Shown: piece by piece, positions 33,540 through 45,826 of the stretch
How positions within the stretch are numbered: the first letter of the stretch is position 1
Layout of the letters: each line of letters opens with the position of its first letter
Assembly (NCBI GenBank): GCA_004352715.1
Contig: SCFE01000045.1
Coordinates: 64,415-128,414, forward strand
From: Hofstenia miamia
Lineage: Eukaryota > Xenacoelomorpha > Acoela
Length of the DNA: 64,000 nucleotides
Direction of reading: 5' to 3'
Made by a program: the position numbers and the translations under genes
Notes under the pieces: model-generated
Databases searched by the model: none
What the model was told of the DNA's origin: nothing
Seen by the model: only the letters and a program-made list of their open reading frames with translations

Positions 33540-36300
33540 GTAGTCCATGAAAGGTAACCTACTTATATCAATATAAGTGATTTCTCAGTAAACCGTGATA
33601 CTTTTTTGCATTTGTTATGCTTCATTGTGATGAAAAATTGTGATTTAGTCACATATTGGTCAAAACGATACAAATGCCTGTCTACTTTAATTCGCAATAT
33701 ATATATGTATATATGAAAAACACGATAACAACTAAAGAAAACTATGAGAACAAACAAAGAATTACAAGTTTTGAAAATTGAACCAGTATTTTATGGCAGG
33801 AGTATTATTTCCTTAACTTCCTCCCGTTCTGCTTTAGTTTCACGCGCTTTTTTCATGCCTAAATCTAATAATATTTACGTATGGTTATTGATTATTCCCA
33901 TCGAACAAAAGTATATAATTCTATAAAATTCCATCTGTCCTATTTTTTAATATTTCTCCATCTTATATTGTTCCTATGTACCACGTCTGTCTTCAATTTG
34001 CTCATAACCCTCGATTTGAACCTTTCCATATTTTTCGATATAACTCAGAGACCGCTTTTTAAATAAACTATTCTTCCATGATTTTTTTCTTTAACTTGTT
34101 CTGCAACATTTGACGAAAAATTATGCAGATAGGGTCAATGGTTACAAAGTTAGAAAGAAAAAGGTCCATGAAAAACTGAAACTTCTTGAGAGTTTCAAAA
34201 ATGACGATTTTGTATGTAAAGGCTATAAATTGCAACCGATGCATAATTTTATTAATTATAATTAAGTGTTTTTTATGTTCTATTTGCTTTATAAGCCTTT
34301 CTCTTGATTCCTATTTAGTAATATTTCTAACATTTTGTGTCAATAATGAGAAACTTAGAAAATTCGGATACATAACCTAATTAATGTGCGCATAGTTTAC
34401 ATATTAATTATCGTATCCTAAAATAGTTTTACCAAGATATACCTCACATGCCAAAGTATCTCTACACCAAATTTGGTGTTGATAGGATTTACTGTTTCCG
34501 AGATTTTATTGGGACGGCCAAATCGCCCCCTCCGGAATAACTGCTACAAAAGCCCAGGTAAAATAGGGTTAACAGTGTTCTTTACCATCTTAATACAGAG
34601 TCTACGGATAGTTATAATTATAAGCCAATCTTTTTGGCCACGACTGCAAAAAGTACTTTTTTTAACAAGGACCCCATGGCTTTGTCTTACTTTCTTACCA
34701 GATTTATTTAAATTATCTTCTAAGACCTCCATGTAAGTTAATTCTTTTTCTTAGGCAGACATTGATTATTTTTATTGTGTTTTGATGTTCAATTTTGTAT
34801 AAAGATATGGATTCATTGATTTGGAAGATACTTCTTCCCTAGCGATGATTGGTACTGCGATCCATCCGACTTTTTTGGAATCATTTACTCATTGGACAAT
34901 CAATTGACATATCAAGTTCCGGTGTTCGAAAATATTTTTTGGAAGGAGTCTTGAGCTCTTCTGATTTCAATTTTTAAGCTTCGCCAGGAACACTATATTC
35001 TGCAACAATCCACCACTGCTTTTGGATCAATTTCTGGGAAACTTTATGATCCCACATTCTTGGTAGTCATTACCATTTGTATGCTTATCAGAACGAAGTC
35101 ACTATCAATAAGATGGATACCTTCTTATAACAATCCCGTAGATATTCCCAGTAGACTTTTCTCCCATTTCCTACCTCAAACTTTCATTTATTAGTTTTAG
35201 TTCGTGCAACTTATAAATGTGTAATTCAGGTGTTGTCTACTTAAACCTAGGCTACTATCACTTTTTTATGCCCCTACAGCAATAATTTGTTTTTGTTTAA
35301 ATATAGATATGGTATTATTTGCCATTTTAGTACTCCCAGTTTTGTATAAATGAAGAGAAAATAAAGTTAGAAACTTAGCAGTAGCCAGAAAAATGATCAG
35401 AGAAACTCTCATTTCTTCCATCTTAGGAGATAAACTACATTAAGTTTGTAAGAAAAATATTTTATTATTTGAATAATTAGCATTGACCATGATATTAAAT
35501 ATATTTTAAATGCTTAGTTTGGCGGAGTCTATACAGTATTTTATACTCATTTCCATAAAGTGCCCATATCCAATCAAAATACTTGACATGAAGTTGAGCA
35601 TTGTCTTCTATGGTTTAGTTAGTTCAAAATTTTTTATTTTCAGACTAATCTAACCACGCAAATTATATAGAACCATCTTGCACATCGTTGATAGTAATTT
35701 TGTAAAGATCTCTCAGATAAAGCAAGTCAACACTGTTTGAAGTACCGCGGTCACATGCTTACTGAGAATTGACTTACCTTATGACACAGTGTTAAGTCCT
35801 CAATTTACCATAATTGATTTTTAAGATGAAGTTTATAAAAGTGAGCCGAAATGCAGTCTCCCAATCTCACCTCAAATCCGCACATTAACATGCGGTTGCA
35901 AGCAGTACTCTTAAAACCACGAGAGAGTTCGGAAACAGCCGCTGATCAGCTTAGCTCTAGTTAGTAAATTCATTATAATAATCACATAAATCCTTAATTT
36001 AACTTTTGGCATGTAGGTCTTTATTGTGCCTTTACGAATTGCAAGTTTTCTCACGTATTTTACCTAAAAATATTTCACAGAAATCAATGATTAGATAGCT
36101 ACTGCTAATTCAGATATCGCTACCGCTACTTTTCAGGGGCGGGTTGTAACTGTAGCTGTTGATAAAAATGTAGTGAATATAGCGATCGTTAGTCGTGAAT
36201 TGTGAGGCCTCAATCGTAACCGTCAATCAAATTCATTCGAAGCTTATCACATCGTCTTATTAACACAATTACCTGCAAATTTATTGTTTCATTTAACCTA
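29906..36300. other. Long AT-rich stretch without a supported gene
   Basis: Open frames here are short and show no recognisable domain. An imperfect inverted pair brackets 30497-30586 (CCCAGCCAAAAATC...CCTGTCGG against CCGACCTTGAAATTTTCGGCTGG). (TA)n tracts lie at 30473-30497, 33500-33540 and 33699-33716. I see nothing else I can name. Confidence 0.5.
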
Positions 36301-36355
36301 AAAACTTTTATTCCTTACTCTTATTCGGTTGGAATCGGTTCGGTTTCGGGTACAA

Positions 36356-36374
36356 AGATGTGTATAAGAGACAG
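36356..36374 (+). other. Tn5 mosaic end (Nextera-type adapter) left in assembly
   Basis: The 19 bases AGATGTGTATAAGAGACAG are exactly the hyperactive Tn5 mosaic end used in tagmentation libraries. The 11 bases GGTTTCGGGTA occur just before (36341-36351) and just after (36375-36385), as expected if two tagmentation fragments from one Tn5 insertion, which share a 9-bp duplication, were joined. This is a library artefact, not biology. Confidence 0.95.
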
Positions 36375-36385
36375 GGTTTCGGGTA

Positions 36386-38365
36386 AGCCGCTTTCAAGTT
36401 GATTCCGTTTTTGACATTTAAAAGATTGTTTGTATTAACCAAAATAGTAAGACAATCAGTTCCTTTGACATTATTTCTAATATTCATTAGATTTCTTTTC
36501 CTATCAGGAAACAACCGAAGATTGGGATTTAATATTATAAGCAGTCCATTAAAAGTCAAAATGAGAACAATACATTTATCATTCGTTTGAAATTTTGAAG
36601 GTCACTTTGCAGTTCGATATTTCGGCTAAGATTCGGGTAAGATGCTGTGCAGCTTGGAAAATTTCAGGTACATTCGGTTCCACATGCTGTACCCGATTTC
36701 AACTATGCACGGAAGTGATTCGTTGTAATAAGAGATGGTCATCCATCTCTTATTATTTGAAAAAAATTAGTCTTTATTTGGAATAAATGTATAATCAAAT
36801 TTTCAATATTTTACGAAGCTTAACAGGGACAACAAGCTTTGTAGAGATAAAATACAATTATCCGCCAGCCTAGAAAACGAATCTCCACACCACAGTCCAC
36901 TTACGAAACACTTGGAGAATTGTACGAAAAATGAATCCGAAAACTTTGAAAATGGGTTTTGGCGCTTAACCTTATTTGACAATAGGGTTTGATTTCGCCC
37001 CTACAAGCTCTTTACAATTTTAGCTTTTGTGACTATTACTTTATAGTATCAGAAGTATTCGGACAAAATTTGAAGAAATCTTACTCGATGTAGGACTTCT
37101 GTCAATAATATTTATAATATGTTGATTATGCAATGTTGCGTTTTTACATTTCGACATTCTATATATTTTGTCCAGCATAGGCTTCCATGAATACATTAAT
37201 CAGTTCAGTCAGCTCAGAGAGCATAATATAACTACTCTATTGAAAAATTCCCCTCCTTTTCGCTACCTAATAATGACATGACCTCCAATCAAATGGCCTC
37301 GTTTTGTAGAGGAAGCATTGTTTTAGTGACATGCAAAGTTTCATAAAAAAAATTTGTTAGGCGGCTGAATGAACACCTTGTGACTTCATCAGACAAAATA
37401 TCCTGCGGCAAATAGCATTAAAATGCACTTGGTAGCAAATTAGGATAATAAGTTACAGGTACTGGAACGGTAGCTGATATTAAAGTAGCTGCAGCCAACA
37501 GTAACGGCCTTTTCATGTAGTTGTCAATTGACTGATACAAATGAGGCGTTATTTTCTAAAGAATAATGTTTTTATTAAGTATTATGTTAATATATTTCAT
37601 GGAATTTAGCCCGGCAAAGCCATTGCAGCAAGTTGGTCATTTTTTTTGAATTAAACTAACCCACCCAATTCAAAAAGTATTCACCAAAACCAGACTCAAC
37701 TCATCCCGACCTGCATAACCTGACCAAAATGTACTGTACATAATTCTCAAAATCAATTCCTTTTAAATTCGTCATCATCGACCTGATCTATTGAATGCTG
37801 ATAACATACGTTTTCAAATAGACTACATAAAATTACATTATTTCCTGCAAAATTAAAATATTCTTTACGGTAATAAAGTACATTAAAGTGAATATTACGT
37901 AGTTTTTTTAATTTTAGGCAACGTGAACTGACATACTCGACTAATCTTCATGAAAATTTACTAATGTAACCCAACTTTTCGTACAATATTAACCAACCCA
38001 ACCTACTGTATTTAAATGCAACCCAATCAAATCCATGGGTCAAACCAACCTACATGTAAGCTCTGTTCGAAGCAATCTCAGCAGACTGTTCTTTGTACCA
38101 GAAATGGACATGGGCCGAAAACTTAGGCCCAAGCCCGGTCGATTTAATTAAATGCCAGCTTGTCCCTTTTTATGAACCCTATTATGACAGTTGCTAAAAA
38201 TCTTAATTTTTCGGTTCGATAAGTTTAAATTGAGGTTTGAAGAGTACGTGAAAACAAATGTAAAGTTTCAAAATTATATTATTTTTCAACGGATTGCTTT
38301 TAATTGTATTGCCTTCATTGTACTTGGGTTTTTTTCAATAACTCGCCCCGTGGCCATCACATTGT
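36386..38365. other. No gene; degenerate AACCCAACC and TCGGGT repeats
   Basis: AT-rich sequence with scattered AACCCAACC-like motifs (37640-37730, 37965-38045) and TTCGGGTA motifs (36340-36385, 36630, 36690), reminiscent of subterminal repeats in non-autonomous DNA transposons. No supported coding region. Confidence 0.4.
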
Positions 38366-38373
38366 ATTTGTAT

Positions 38374-38558
38374 TAGTGTTGTGCGTCCCAATATACTTTA
38401 ACCGTATTAACCGGACCGGATTGCTTCTTAACTTAACCTGATTTTAACCGGTTTTAACCGGATCCTTAAAAATTTGAACTATATTCATATTCAAGTTTAA
38501 AAAAATATATTCAATAACTATATGTCAAAATCAAATTGGTCTATTCTTATGCGTTAAC

Positions 38559-38593
<35 letters not shown>

Positions 38594-39227
38594 GTTATTC
38601 TTGAGGCATTCTGCTTTGTTTTGCAAAAAATTTTGAGAAGTAGTTATCNATGATGAATGACTGGCCGGCCCAGAGCGCTGACCTAAACATTATTGAAAAT
38701 TTTTGGGATATCCTCAAGGATAAGGTCATGAAAAGAAAACCTGGCAATGTTGAAGATCTTTGGAGTTACACCGAAGAAGAATTTTACTTGGTTCCGGATG
38801 AATACATTTTTACATTGTACAAGTCTATGGCATCCCGTGTAAAGAAGGTGATAAATGCAAAAGGAGGATCCACAAAGTACTAATATTGTTTTTCAATGTT
38901 ATTCTCTGCTTTTATATATTTTCGTGTACATTTCATAACATTTGAATACATGATCATTTATATTCAATAAAAATTTGGGTTTTGAATCCATTTGTCACGA
39001 CTGGCCTAAAATAGATGAACGATGCCTGTTATGATAATAATAATATATATATATATATATAACATTTAAGTTTGTTTTGAAAGATGTGTGAAAATAGTTT
39101 CCTACTGGAATTCTAAATAAGGTTACATTAAAGTTTAAACTAACAATTTTTACTCCAATATATTATGTTTGTGGTATGTTTAAATACAAGTGAGATAAGA
39201 ACTCAGATATGCTTCATCACAAAGTCC

Positions 39228-39258
<31 letters not shown>

Positions 39259-39735
39259 GCTTCTTAGATATGAAATTTTTTGAAGAAAGATTTATTGAAA
39301 ATGAGCGTAGTCTATTAAAGCTTAATGAAGAGAAGATGTGTCCGGTTATACGCAAAATTGGATTAAAAAAAGAAATTTAGAACTTTATGAATGAATTGAA
39401 ATCTAGGCTATATAGCAACAGCAAACCGAATTTATGCACCTTTTTATTGCAAATTTTATATTTTTAAACTAGTCCGCGCGTTATTGCAATTCTATAGCTT
39501 GAAAGGCAAAAATATAAATTAGGACTAGAATTACAACCATAGGAATCTTTCCTCCCTTTTCCACAATTTCTATTTTGTTGTAATACCGCAATCAGTGAAT
39601 CAATATATGTTGAAAGTCAAATTACTTACCCGGATTTTAACCTGATTACCTGGCTCCGGCTGATTATCCGTATTTAACCGGACCGGTTTAACCGGTTTTA
39701 ACCTGAACGGATTAACCGGACCGAATCCAGCAGTA
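38374..39735. mobile_element. hAT-like element with TTAACCGG subterminal repeats
   Basis: ATTTGTAT flanks both ends (38366-38373 and 39736-39743), a perfect 8-bp duplication. Ends read TAGTGTTGTGCGTCC and, outward from the right, TACTGCTGGATTCGGTCC. Subterminal zones (38408-38462 and 39635-39722) are packed with TTAACCGG/AACCGGACCGG modules on both sides. A Tc1/mariner remnant and (TA)n tracts occupy the interior, apparently as a nested insertion. No hAT transposase is present. Confidence 0.7.
38650..38883 (+). pseudogene. Tc1/mariner transposase, C-terminal fragment
   Basis: Reads DWPAQSADLNIIENFWDILK, then a helical segment, then KSMASRVKKVINAKGGSTKY and stop. This is the end of the DDE domain of Tc1/mariner transposases: the final catalytic Glu lies in IENFWD, and the GGSTKY tail is typical. 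The N-terminal DNA-binding and the first two catalytic Asp regions are absent. The fragment begins next to a lone n (38649), so part of the truncation may be an assembly fault. (TA)n tracts lie on both sides (38561-38591 and 39044-39061), consistent with TA targeting. Confidence 0.9.
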
Positions 39736-39743
39736 ATTTGTAT

Positions 39744-40029
39744 ACTAATTATGAGTAGTTCACAATTCGTAATATCAAATTTTTGTTGATTGCATTTTTT
39801 ACTTAGTACCCATAATTATATTCAAGAAATGTCGTTTGAAATTATCTGTAGGCATGTAAATTAACACTTTAATTATCTGCTAGGGGTTATCAAGAACATC
39901 TTGTACAACAGAATGATTCAATGCAATGTTGGATTACCAATATTGCACAATTAAAAAGTGCTATTGTTAATTGACCTTAAACAGCCTGAGGATTTTTAAA
40001 AAATTTTCATGATTCTAAAAATAAATTTA
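39744..40029. other. No feature seen
   Basis: AT-rich sequence between the hAT-like element and the first copy of the dispersed repeat. Confidence 0.4.
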
Positions 40030-40520
40030 AACGCTAATATCTCAAAAACTATTAATGGTGTGCTCAATCCGAAAGCACCACGTAATAGAGGAGAGCCTCA
40101 TCTTTCTTTTTCGCTGTAAATCCGCGCGCTGGTCTTGTCTTATCGACCTCTGACGTCGCGCACGGCACGCCTCAATGGGTTTGGAATATCTTTGCACACA
40201 TCACGAAACAGTAAAAGTTCTTTGTTGCTTCCAGGGGCTCAAACCTTCTAAATACATTAACACTAGGTATGGAGAGAATTTAAATCTTTTTCAAAAATTC
40301 GAAAATTTCTAAGAAAACTTGTTTAACAATTCCTGCCACAGGAAAAAGCTTAAATAAAAATTTTCAACATTGCATTAATGCATGTTCCCCAATAGACCTA
40401 CCCATGCCCTAAGATTTTCAAATTTGGAAATATGCTCGGAGAAAATTCTTTGTAAGTGTGAAAAAACAGTTTGTCCTTTAAAACAGACGCTAGGCTGTTT
40501 AAGGTTAAGCATTTGCATCA
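40030..40520 (+). repeat. Dispersed ~0.5-kb repeat, copy A
   Basis: Landmarks in order: TCTCAAAAACTATTAATG; GCACCACGTAATAGAGGAGAGCCTCATCTTTC; TCTGACGTCGCGCACGGCACGCCTCAATGGG; TTTTCAACATTGCATTAATGCATG; CCAATAGACCTACCCATG; TTTTCAAATTTGGAAA; GTGTGAAAAAACAGTTTGTCCTTT. The same landmarks in the same order, with divergence, recur at 48525, 50690, 54435 and 55795 and inverted at 51300-51520. Confidence 0.7.
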
Positions 40521-40692
40521 AGCTTTTTTTCCAAACTTCACACCCGTCCCGTTTATACATTATACTCCAAGGTTTATTAAATAGTAGATAATGCTACTAC
40601 CACACTCGATATATTTTCTAAAATTCGAAAAATATTGTATTAATAGTGAAGAATACACTAAGGAATATTTAGATATTCAAATTTCATGTGAG

Positions 40693-43320
40693 CATTAAAC
40701 ATTAAACATTAAAAATATTTAATATGCACTAGCTAAGTACAAGCTTTGCTAAAAGTTATACAAAACTACTTAATTTAAGATAAAATCCCTTTCATTACTC
40801 TATGAGCAAACACATTTATGTTCTTTGAAAAATATGCATGCATAGGATGCATTGGATTATTAATAATATTCTTAGCAAGTCTCATGTCTTCTTTTTCTCT
40901 TATCTGGAATGCATCATACAAATTTTCACAGTACCCGGCATCATAGCTTCTGCAGAAAAACCTATTTATTCTTTTTAGTACTGTTGAGTCTGCGCCATAT
41001 ATTGAAATTCCATACCCCACTTTGCTGACTACTAATGCTTCAAAGATTCTTGTTCTTTCCTTAAGGTTGTAGTTGTTGGACTTTAAGTCTCTAAGAACAT
41101 AAGCTAATCTATTGAGTCTTGTTAGAAGTTGTTTGCAATGTTTATTAAATTTCATGTTATCTTGAAATATAATACCCAAAACTGAGGTATGTTCACATGC
41201 AGAATAACAAGATTGCATTTCATCACAAGAGCATTCATTATTTTTACTAAGAGAGAATTTCATCAATTTAGTTTTAGTGTAGTTAATTTTTAAATTCATT
41301 CTTTCTGCCCATAAATTTACAGATACTTCTGTTTGCTTCAATGCAGATTTTTGAGTGGCATTATGCTTTTTAATGCATGGAGCTACAATAGTTAAATCAT
41401 CTGAATATTTCAATATGCTACATTCTGGTTCAGAAGAGCGCAGCAAATCACTAGAAATGGAATATACATTTGGTCAACCTACAATTCCTTGTGATGATCC
41501 CAATGAAATTGGAATTGGATGACATGTTTTTTCCTTTGAATAGTAATTGCTGATAACGATCTTTTGTAAAAGAATATAACCAAGAGCAAATATGTGGAGA
41601 TTCAATGAAATTGCTAAGTATTGATGCTGCACTCTCTTGATCAATTGTATCAAAGGCTTTTGAAAAGTAGAGTAAGACTGCATGCATATTGCCTACATTG
41701 ATGTCGTCTAAAGAATGACATATTTTATGTTGCAAGGCAATAAGGCAATCATTGGTTGACATTCTTTTCTTATATGCAAATTAATTAATGTCACCTTTCT
41801 TCAATATTGCAGGAGAAATATACGTCTTATGTATGATGGTTTCAAAAATTCTAGCTGATAGTGATGTGATACTAATTCCGCGAATTTCATTTGGAAGTCT
41901 TGCTATTTTGATTTTAGGTAGAGGACATATATTTGCCAACTTATAACGTGAAGGAAATACGCCAGCACTTATAGAATCATTCCACAGTATATGGTAAATT
42001 GGCGATATTAGATCCCAATAATTTCTATATATCCAATATGGAATTCCATTAGGTCCACTGGCTGTTTTCCTACAATGTCGGACATGATATGCCACTACAT
42101 TAAGAGGTATAAATGGCGCATCTTCAGATAAAAGATCAAATACAGGAGGTGGCCTATGCTGATATTCTGGATGACGTTGCGATCTGGATGCTAAAGCTAA
42201 ATTTAGCTCTTCACATTCGAAACTATCAACATCAATCTTGCGGTCAGAATAATTTCTGTTTGAAATTACATCAATTTTCCTCCACCAATCCTTTGAACCT
42301 AATTGTTCAATATTATATAGTTTCATTTGTCTTATCCTTGTAGAAAATGCCGCTGCTTTAGCAAATTGATGCTTACTTGCAAATTTTTGTTTTTGATTTA
42401 TCATATATTTAATTTTCGGTGTAACCCATTTTGGATCTCTGTCACTCATCCAAACAGATTTTAGTGGAAACACTTCTTGAAATATTTGAAATATTCTATG
42501 TTCAAAATTTGCAAGATTTTCATCGAAATTTTCAGCATCAATCGTGAATTTTGTAGTCTTCCATGTGCATTCGTTTAGTAAATTCGATGTGATATTTCCT
42601 GCTTAAATCTCGAAAAAATCTCTTTGTACGTATAGCTGGCAAACGTTTCCTTGGAGTAAGTAATAAGGCCTTATGATCTGATTTGATATTAAGTTCTACA
42701 CTCATAACTTCTGCAACTAGATGCGAGTGTGTGGTTAACAAAAGGTCTAGTTTAGCATTGCCACGACTTGGAGGACTATCCAAGATAACTAGATCCGTTT
42801 CACTTAATAAAAAATCTAGATCCAACCTATTCCAATCTCCACCGATTATGACAGGAACATTGCTATAGATTTTTTGGAATTCATTACAAGATTGTGATAA
42901 ATACTTTAAAATTTGTGTATTGCGACCTGGGGGATTATATGATACATTAACCAAGTATTTTTTGGAGTTTTTCTGAACCAAAACCCACAAAGATTCCGTA
43001 TCATTTTCTCCCATACCAATTATTTCACTGCCAAAACATTTACGAATGTAAACAATGACTCCACCGCCTTTGTGTAATTTTTTACATTGAGTTTTGCGTC
43101 AATAACAAATATCTCTATCTCTTCGGGGATGTTCATAACCTGCAATTGCAACATATTGGTCAGGGTGATTTGGTCGAATATGTGCTTCAGTTATTAAACA
43201 GATATCAACATTCAAATCTTCCAAATATTGTCCTAATGCAGTTGAGATTTTCATACCATCTTCAAGATATCGTATTATAGACATTGCATTGAAAAGCATA
43301 AATTTAGGTAGACTATCCTA
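40693..43320 (-). mobile_element. Second LINE (YSDD-type), minus strand
   Basis: From about 43320 down to a 3' tail of three ATTAAAC units (40693-40713 on the + strand). Endonuclease, RT and C-terminal parts are all present, with few breaks. It differs clearly from the 3563-8050 LINE: the catalytic box is YSDD instead of YADD, and the RT has a GSSQGIVG block where the other has GVPQG. No ORF1 is visible. Clade not assigned with certainty. Confidence 0.85.
40775..43299 (-). pseudogene. LINE endonuclease-RT ORF with a few breaks
   Basis: Minus strand. The endonuclease runs 43299-42538 (DICLITEAHI, GGGVIVYIRK, NVSYNPPG, VIIGGDWNRLD, IKSDHKALLL); it is in one frame except for a single TGA at 43099-43101. 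A one-base shift near 42545 leads into 42473-41781 (KTASGPNGIPYWIYR, LANICPLPK, RGISITSLSARIFE), then an in-frame TAA at 41781-41783 and YFSKAFDTID (41762-41451). Another shift near 41530 gives IPISLGSSQGIVG, a stop, and then LKYSDDLTIV with the catalytic YSDD. The last part (41446-40775) carries LGIIFQDNMKFNKHCK and the C-terminal region. Only two nonsense codons and two or three shifts separate this from an open ORF2, so the copy is young compared with 17540-18830. Confidence 0.85.
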
Positions 43321-43385
43321 GCCTAGTCAATTATCTAAATTTACAATTGGAGGGCAATTACCCCAATCAATCTTTGAAACTAGCA

Positions 43386-43510
43386 AGGCCTATGCTGATA
43401 TTCTGGATGACGTTGCGATATGGATGCTAAAGCTAAATTTAGCTCTTCACATTCTAAACTATCAACATCAATCTTGCGGTCAGAATAATTTCTGTTTGAA
43501 ATTACATCAA
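43386..43510 (-). repeat. 125-bp extra piece of the second LINE
   Basis: Nearly identical (about two differences) to 42148-42272 within the LINE ORF, in the same orientation, but isolated beyond the LINE 5' side. It is either a tiny fragment of another copy or an assembly/rearrangement duplicate. Confidence 0.85.
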
Positions 43511-45818
43511 CCTGTGCATTTCATTGAATCAGCAGTGTACATTAATTTCATGTAAGTACTATGATGTGTACATTAATTTTTTTCAGTCTGAAGCACTTAG
43601 GAGTTATGTGCAAAACCCGATTCATAAAACCATTTTCCAGTTTGTATTCATCAAGGAAAATACAAAGGAATGGTTATTTGTTATTTGCATTATAATTTCG
43701 TTTATAAATTTTCATGACCACTGACATTGAGCAGAATTGAGTGATACTATAAAACACTAATCTACTAACAGTATATTCAGATTGTAAGTAAATACGCATT
43801 GTTTGAATTCAAACGTAGGAAGAAACTGTTGTTTTTGATGATAAGGTTGAGCGTTATCATCTGTGTGCTATTAGAACATGAGCATTTCTAATACCTTTTG
43901 ACGTTGATTGAAGGTAAGTCATTTATTCACAATCTTATCCATAATCACACATTTATCATGTTTATTGTCAAAGAAGTGATGAAAACTAAGATTTTCTTCA
44001 TTGTTACCTATCAAAATGATCAATGAAAACCGATGTATTGTCATATTATATGCATGTTCATATAAATAGGTTTTGTTAAATTATTAAATCTATATTTTAC
44101 AAGGTTGAAATTCGCGTACATACATACAAACCGGGTAGCATATGCTGAAGAAGCATGGAGGAATTTCCTTCTTCAGGTCTCTAATACGGATTTTTTGATC
44201 CAAAAATTTACAAAATAGTAAATTAAGATGGTTAAATACATTTAAAGGGCTTATTTTTGCAATATTTTGAAAAAATTTTGTATGGGGAGGGGGATATTCC
44301 CCATCAGAAAATCCCATTTTAACTTAAAAATTTAGCTGTCTTTAATATTAATTTTGTAGTTATAGACGTATGATTTTGGAATTTACAAGATCAAAACAAA
44401 TTAGTTTGTGAACGCAAAAAAATTTACAGGAAATATTTCAATTAATTCTTATGGATTGTTAACTTTGAATTACTTAAGAAATGTAAAATCATGTTGCTGG
44501 CAGATAATAAAATTTACAAAACAAAGGAAATCTCATATAAAATAATCTAACGGGCTTGTTTTTTTAAGTATGATTTCAAAACAGTATAAATGAAGTTTTA
44601 AGACAAAGGATGTCAAAGGGAAAAGCTGGAAAGGGATTCAGGGATCAATTATAAAATAATTTTGTAAAGCTAAACTATACAGTGTTGGATTTAAATCGAT
44701 AAACCGTTGACACTAAATTAACAAACAAGTTTAATGTCAGCATTATTAAACACAAAAACACTGTGGTTGAACTTCAACATGCTGGTTATATTGCCATTTG
44801 CATGGAAGGAAATAAAACAGAACCTGAATATGCAGTCAACTTTTGCTTCCTAAAAGAAAGTTACAAATAAATAAAAGTTATGTACAAAATAAATAAGAGT
44901 TGTTTTCTTTGAAACAAGAGCAATTGCATATAAGATGAAAAGAACACCCAAACAGCTAACAGCTGCATATGGCGCTGTGAACAGTACAGCTAAGTGTATA
45001 ACTATCACTGCAGGTAGAGAGAATAATGGTTCTTTTCAAAACAAAAACTTCATACTACGGTATTCTTAAAATGTGAACCTCATCCATATGGTTAATATTG
45101 GCTTCGTCTGTAATATCGGAAACAAAATAGAGAGGGCTAATACATCATTTGAGGTTCATCCTCTTCAGAATGGATGAATAATTAAGTTTTTGAATAATAG
45201 ACAAAGACAATGTTCACACTATCAAATAGAGGACATAGACTGCATCTGCTTGGAATGTTTTAGCAATTATGAAAAATGGCATTGCTCAGATCACCAGTTA
45301 CTGGAACTAGCAACACGGAAAAATTGGTTGAAAAAGTTTACAGTTTCCTAAATACCTCCATGCATAATTCATTTATCATAATCTACTATACTAGAAATAA
45401 TTACTTAGTTCCAAAAATAACCAAAGTTATTCATTTTTTGTAAAGAAACATTGTATTTTGTCTAAAATTCTCATAAGGAATATTGTAGTTGAAAAACTGA
45501 CGTACTCCCATCAACTGCGTTCTGTGCAAATATAACCTAATCAGTGACAAAGACCCGAATGTATGTCAGCTACGGCTTCTAAAATTCGCAAAATTGAGAT
45601 GATTCTAGCTCGACTATATCTCATATTATGAAAACTATTGATAGAAAAAAATAAAGTTTCTAGACGAAATTTAACTTCTGATATACAAACGAAAGAAAAA
45701 TATAGAAAACTGGTAACAGTAGAACATCAATTAGGGTCATTTTGCTCTCTTTAGTCGGTAGGATGGTTATCAAGAGGGCTATTACAATTTCACCGCAAAT
45801 CAATTACGTATTTTTGGT
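43511..45818. other. No gene recognised
   Basis: AT-rich sequence. Open frames are short and featureless. I see no TIR pair or tandem repeat here. Confidence 0.5.
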
Positions 45819-45826
45819 AGTACTAC

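Noticed and set aside
34473-34736. 87-codon open stretch overlapping a minus-strand one of similar length
   Set aside because: Overlapping frames on both strands with no recognised motif; chance opening.
36308-36559. 83-codon minus-strand open stretch
   Set aside because: It runs through the Tn5 mosaic end, so part of its peptide is adapter-derived.
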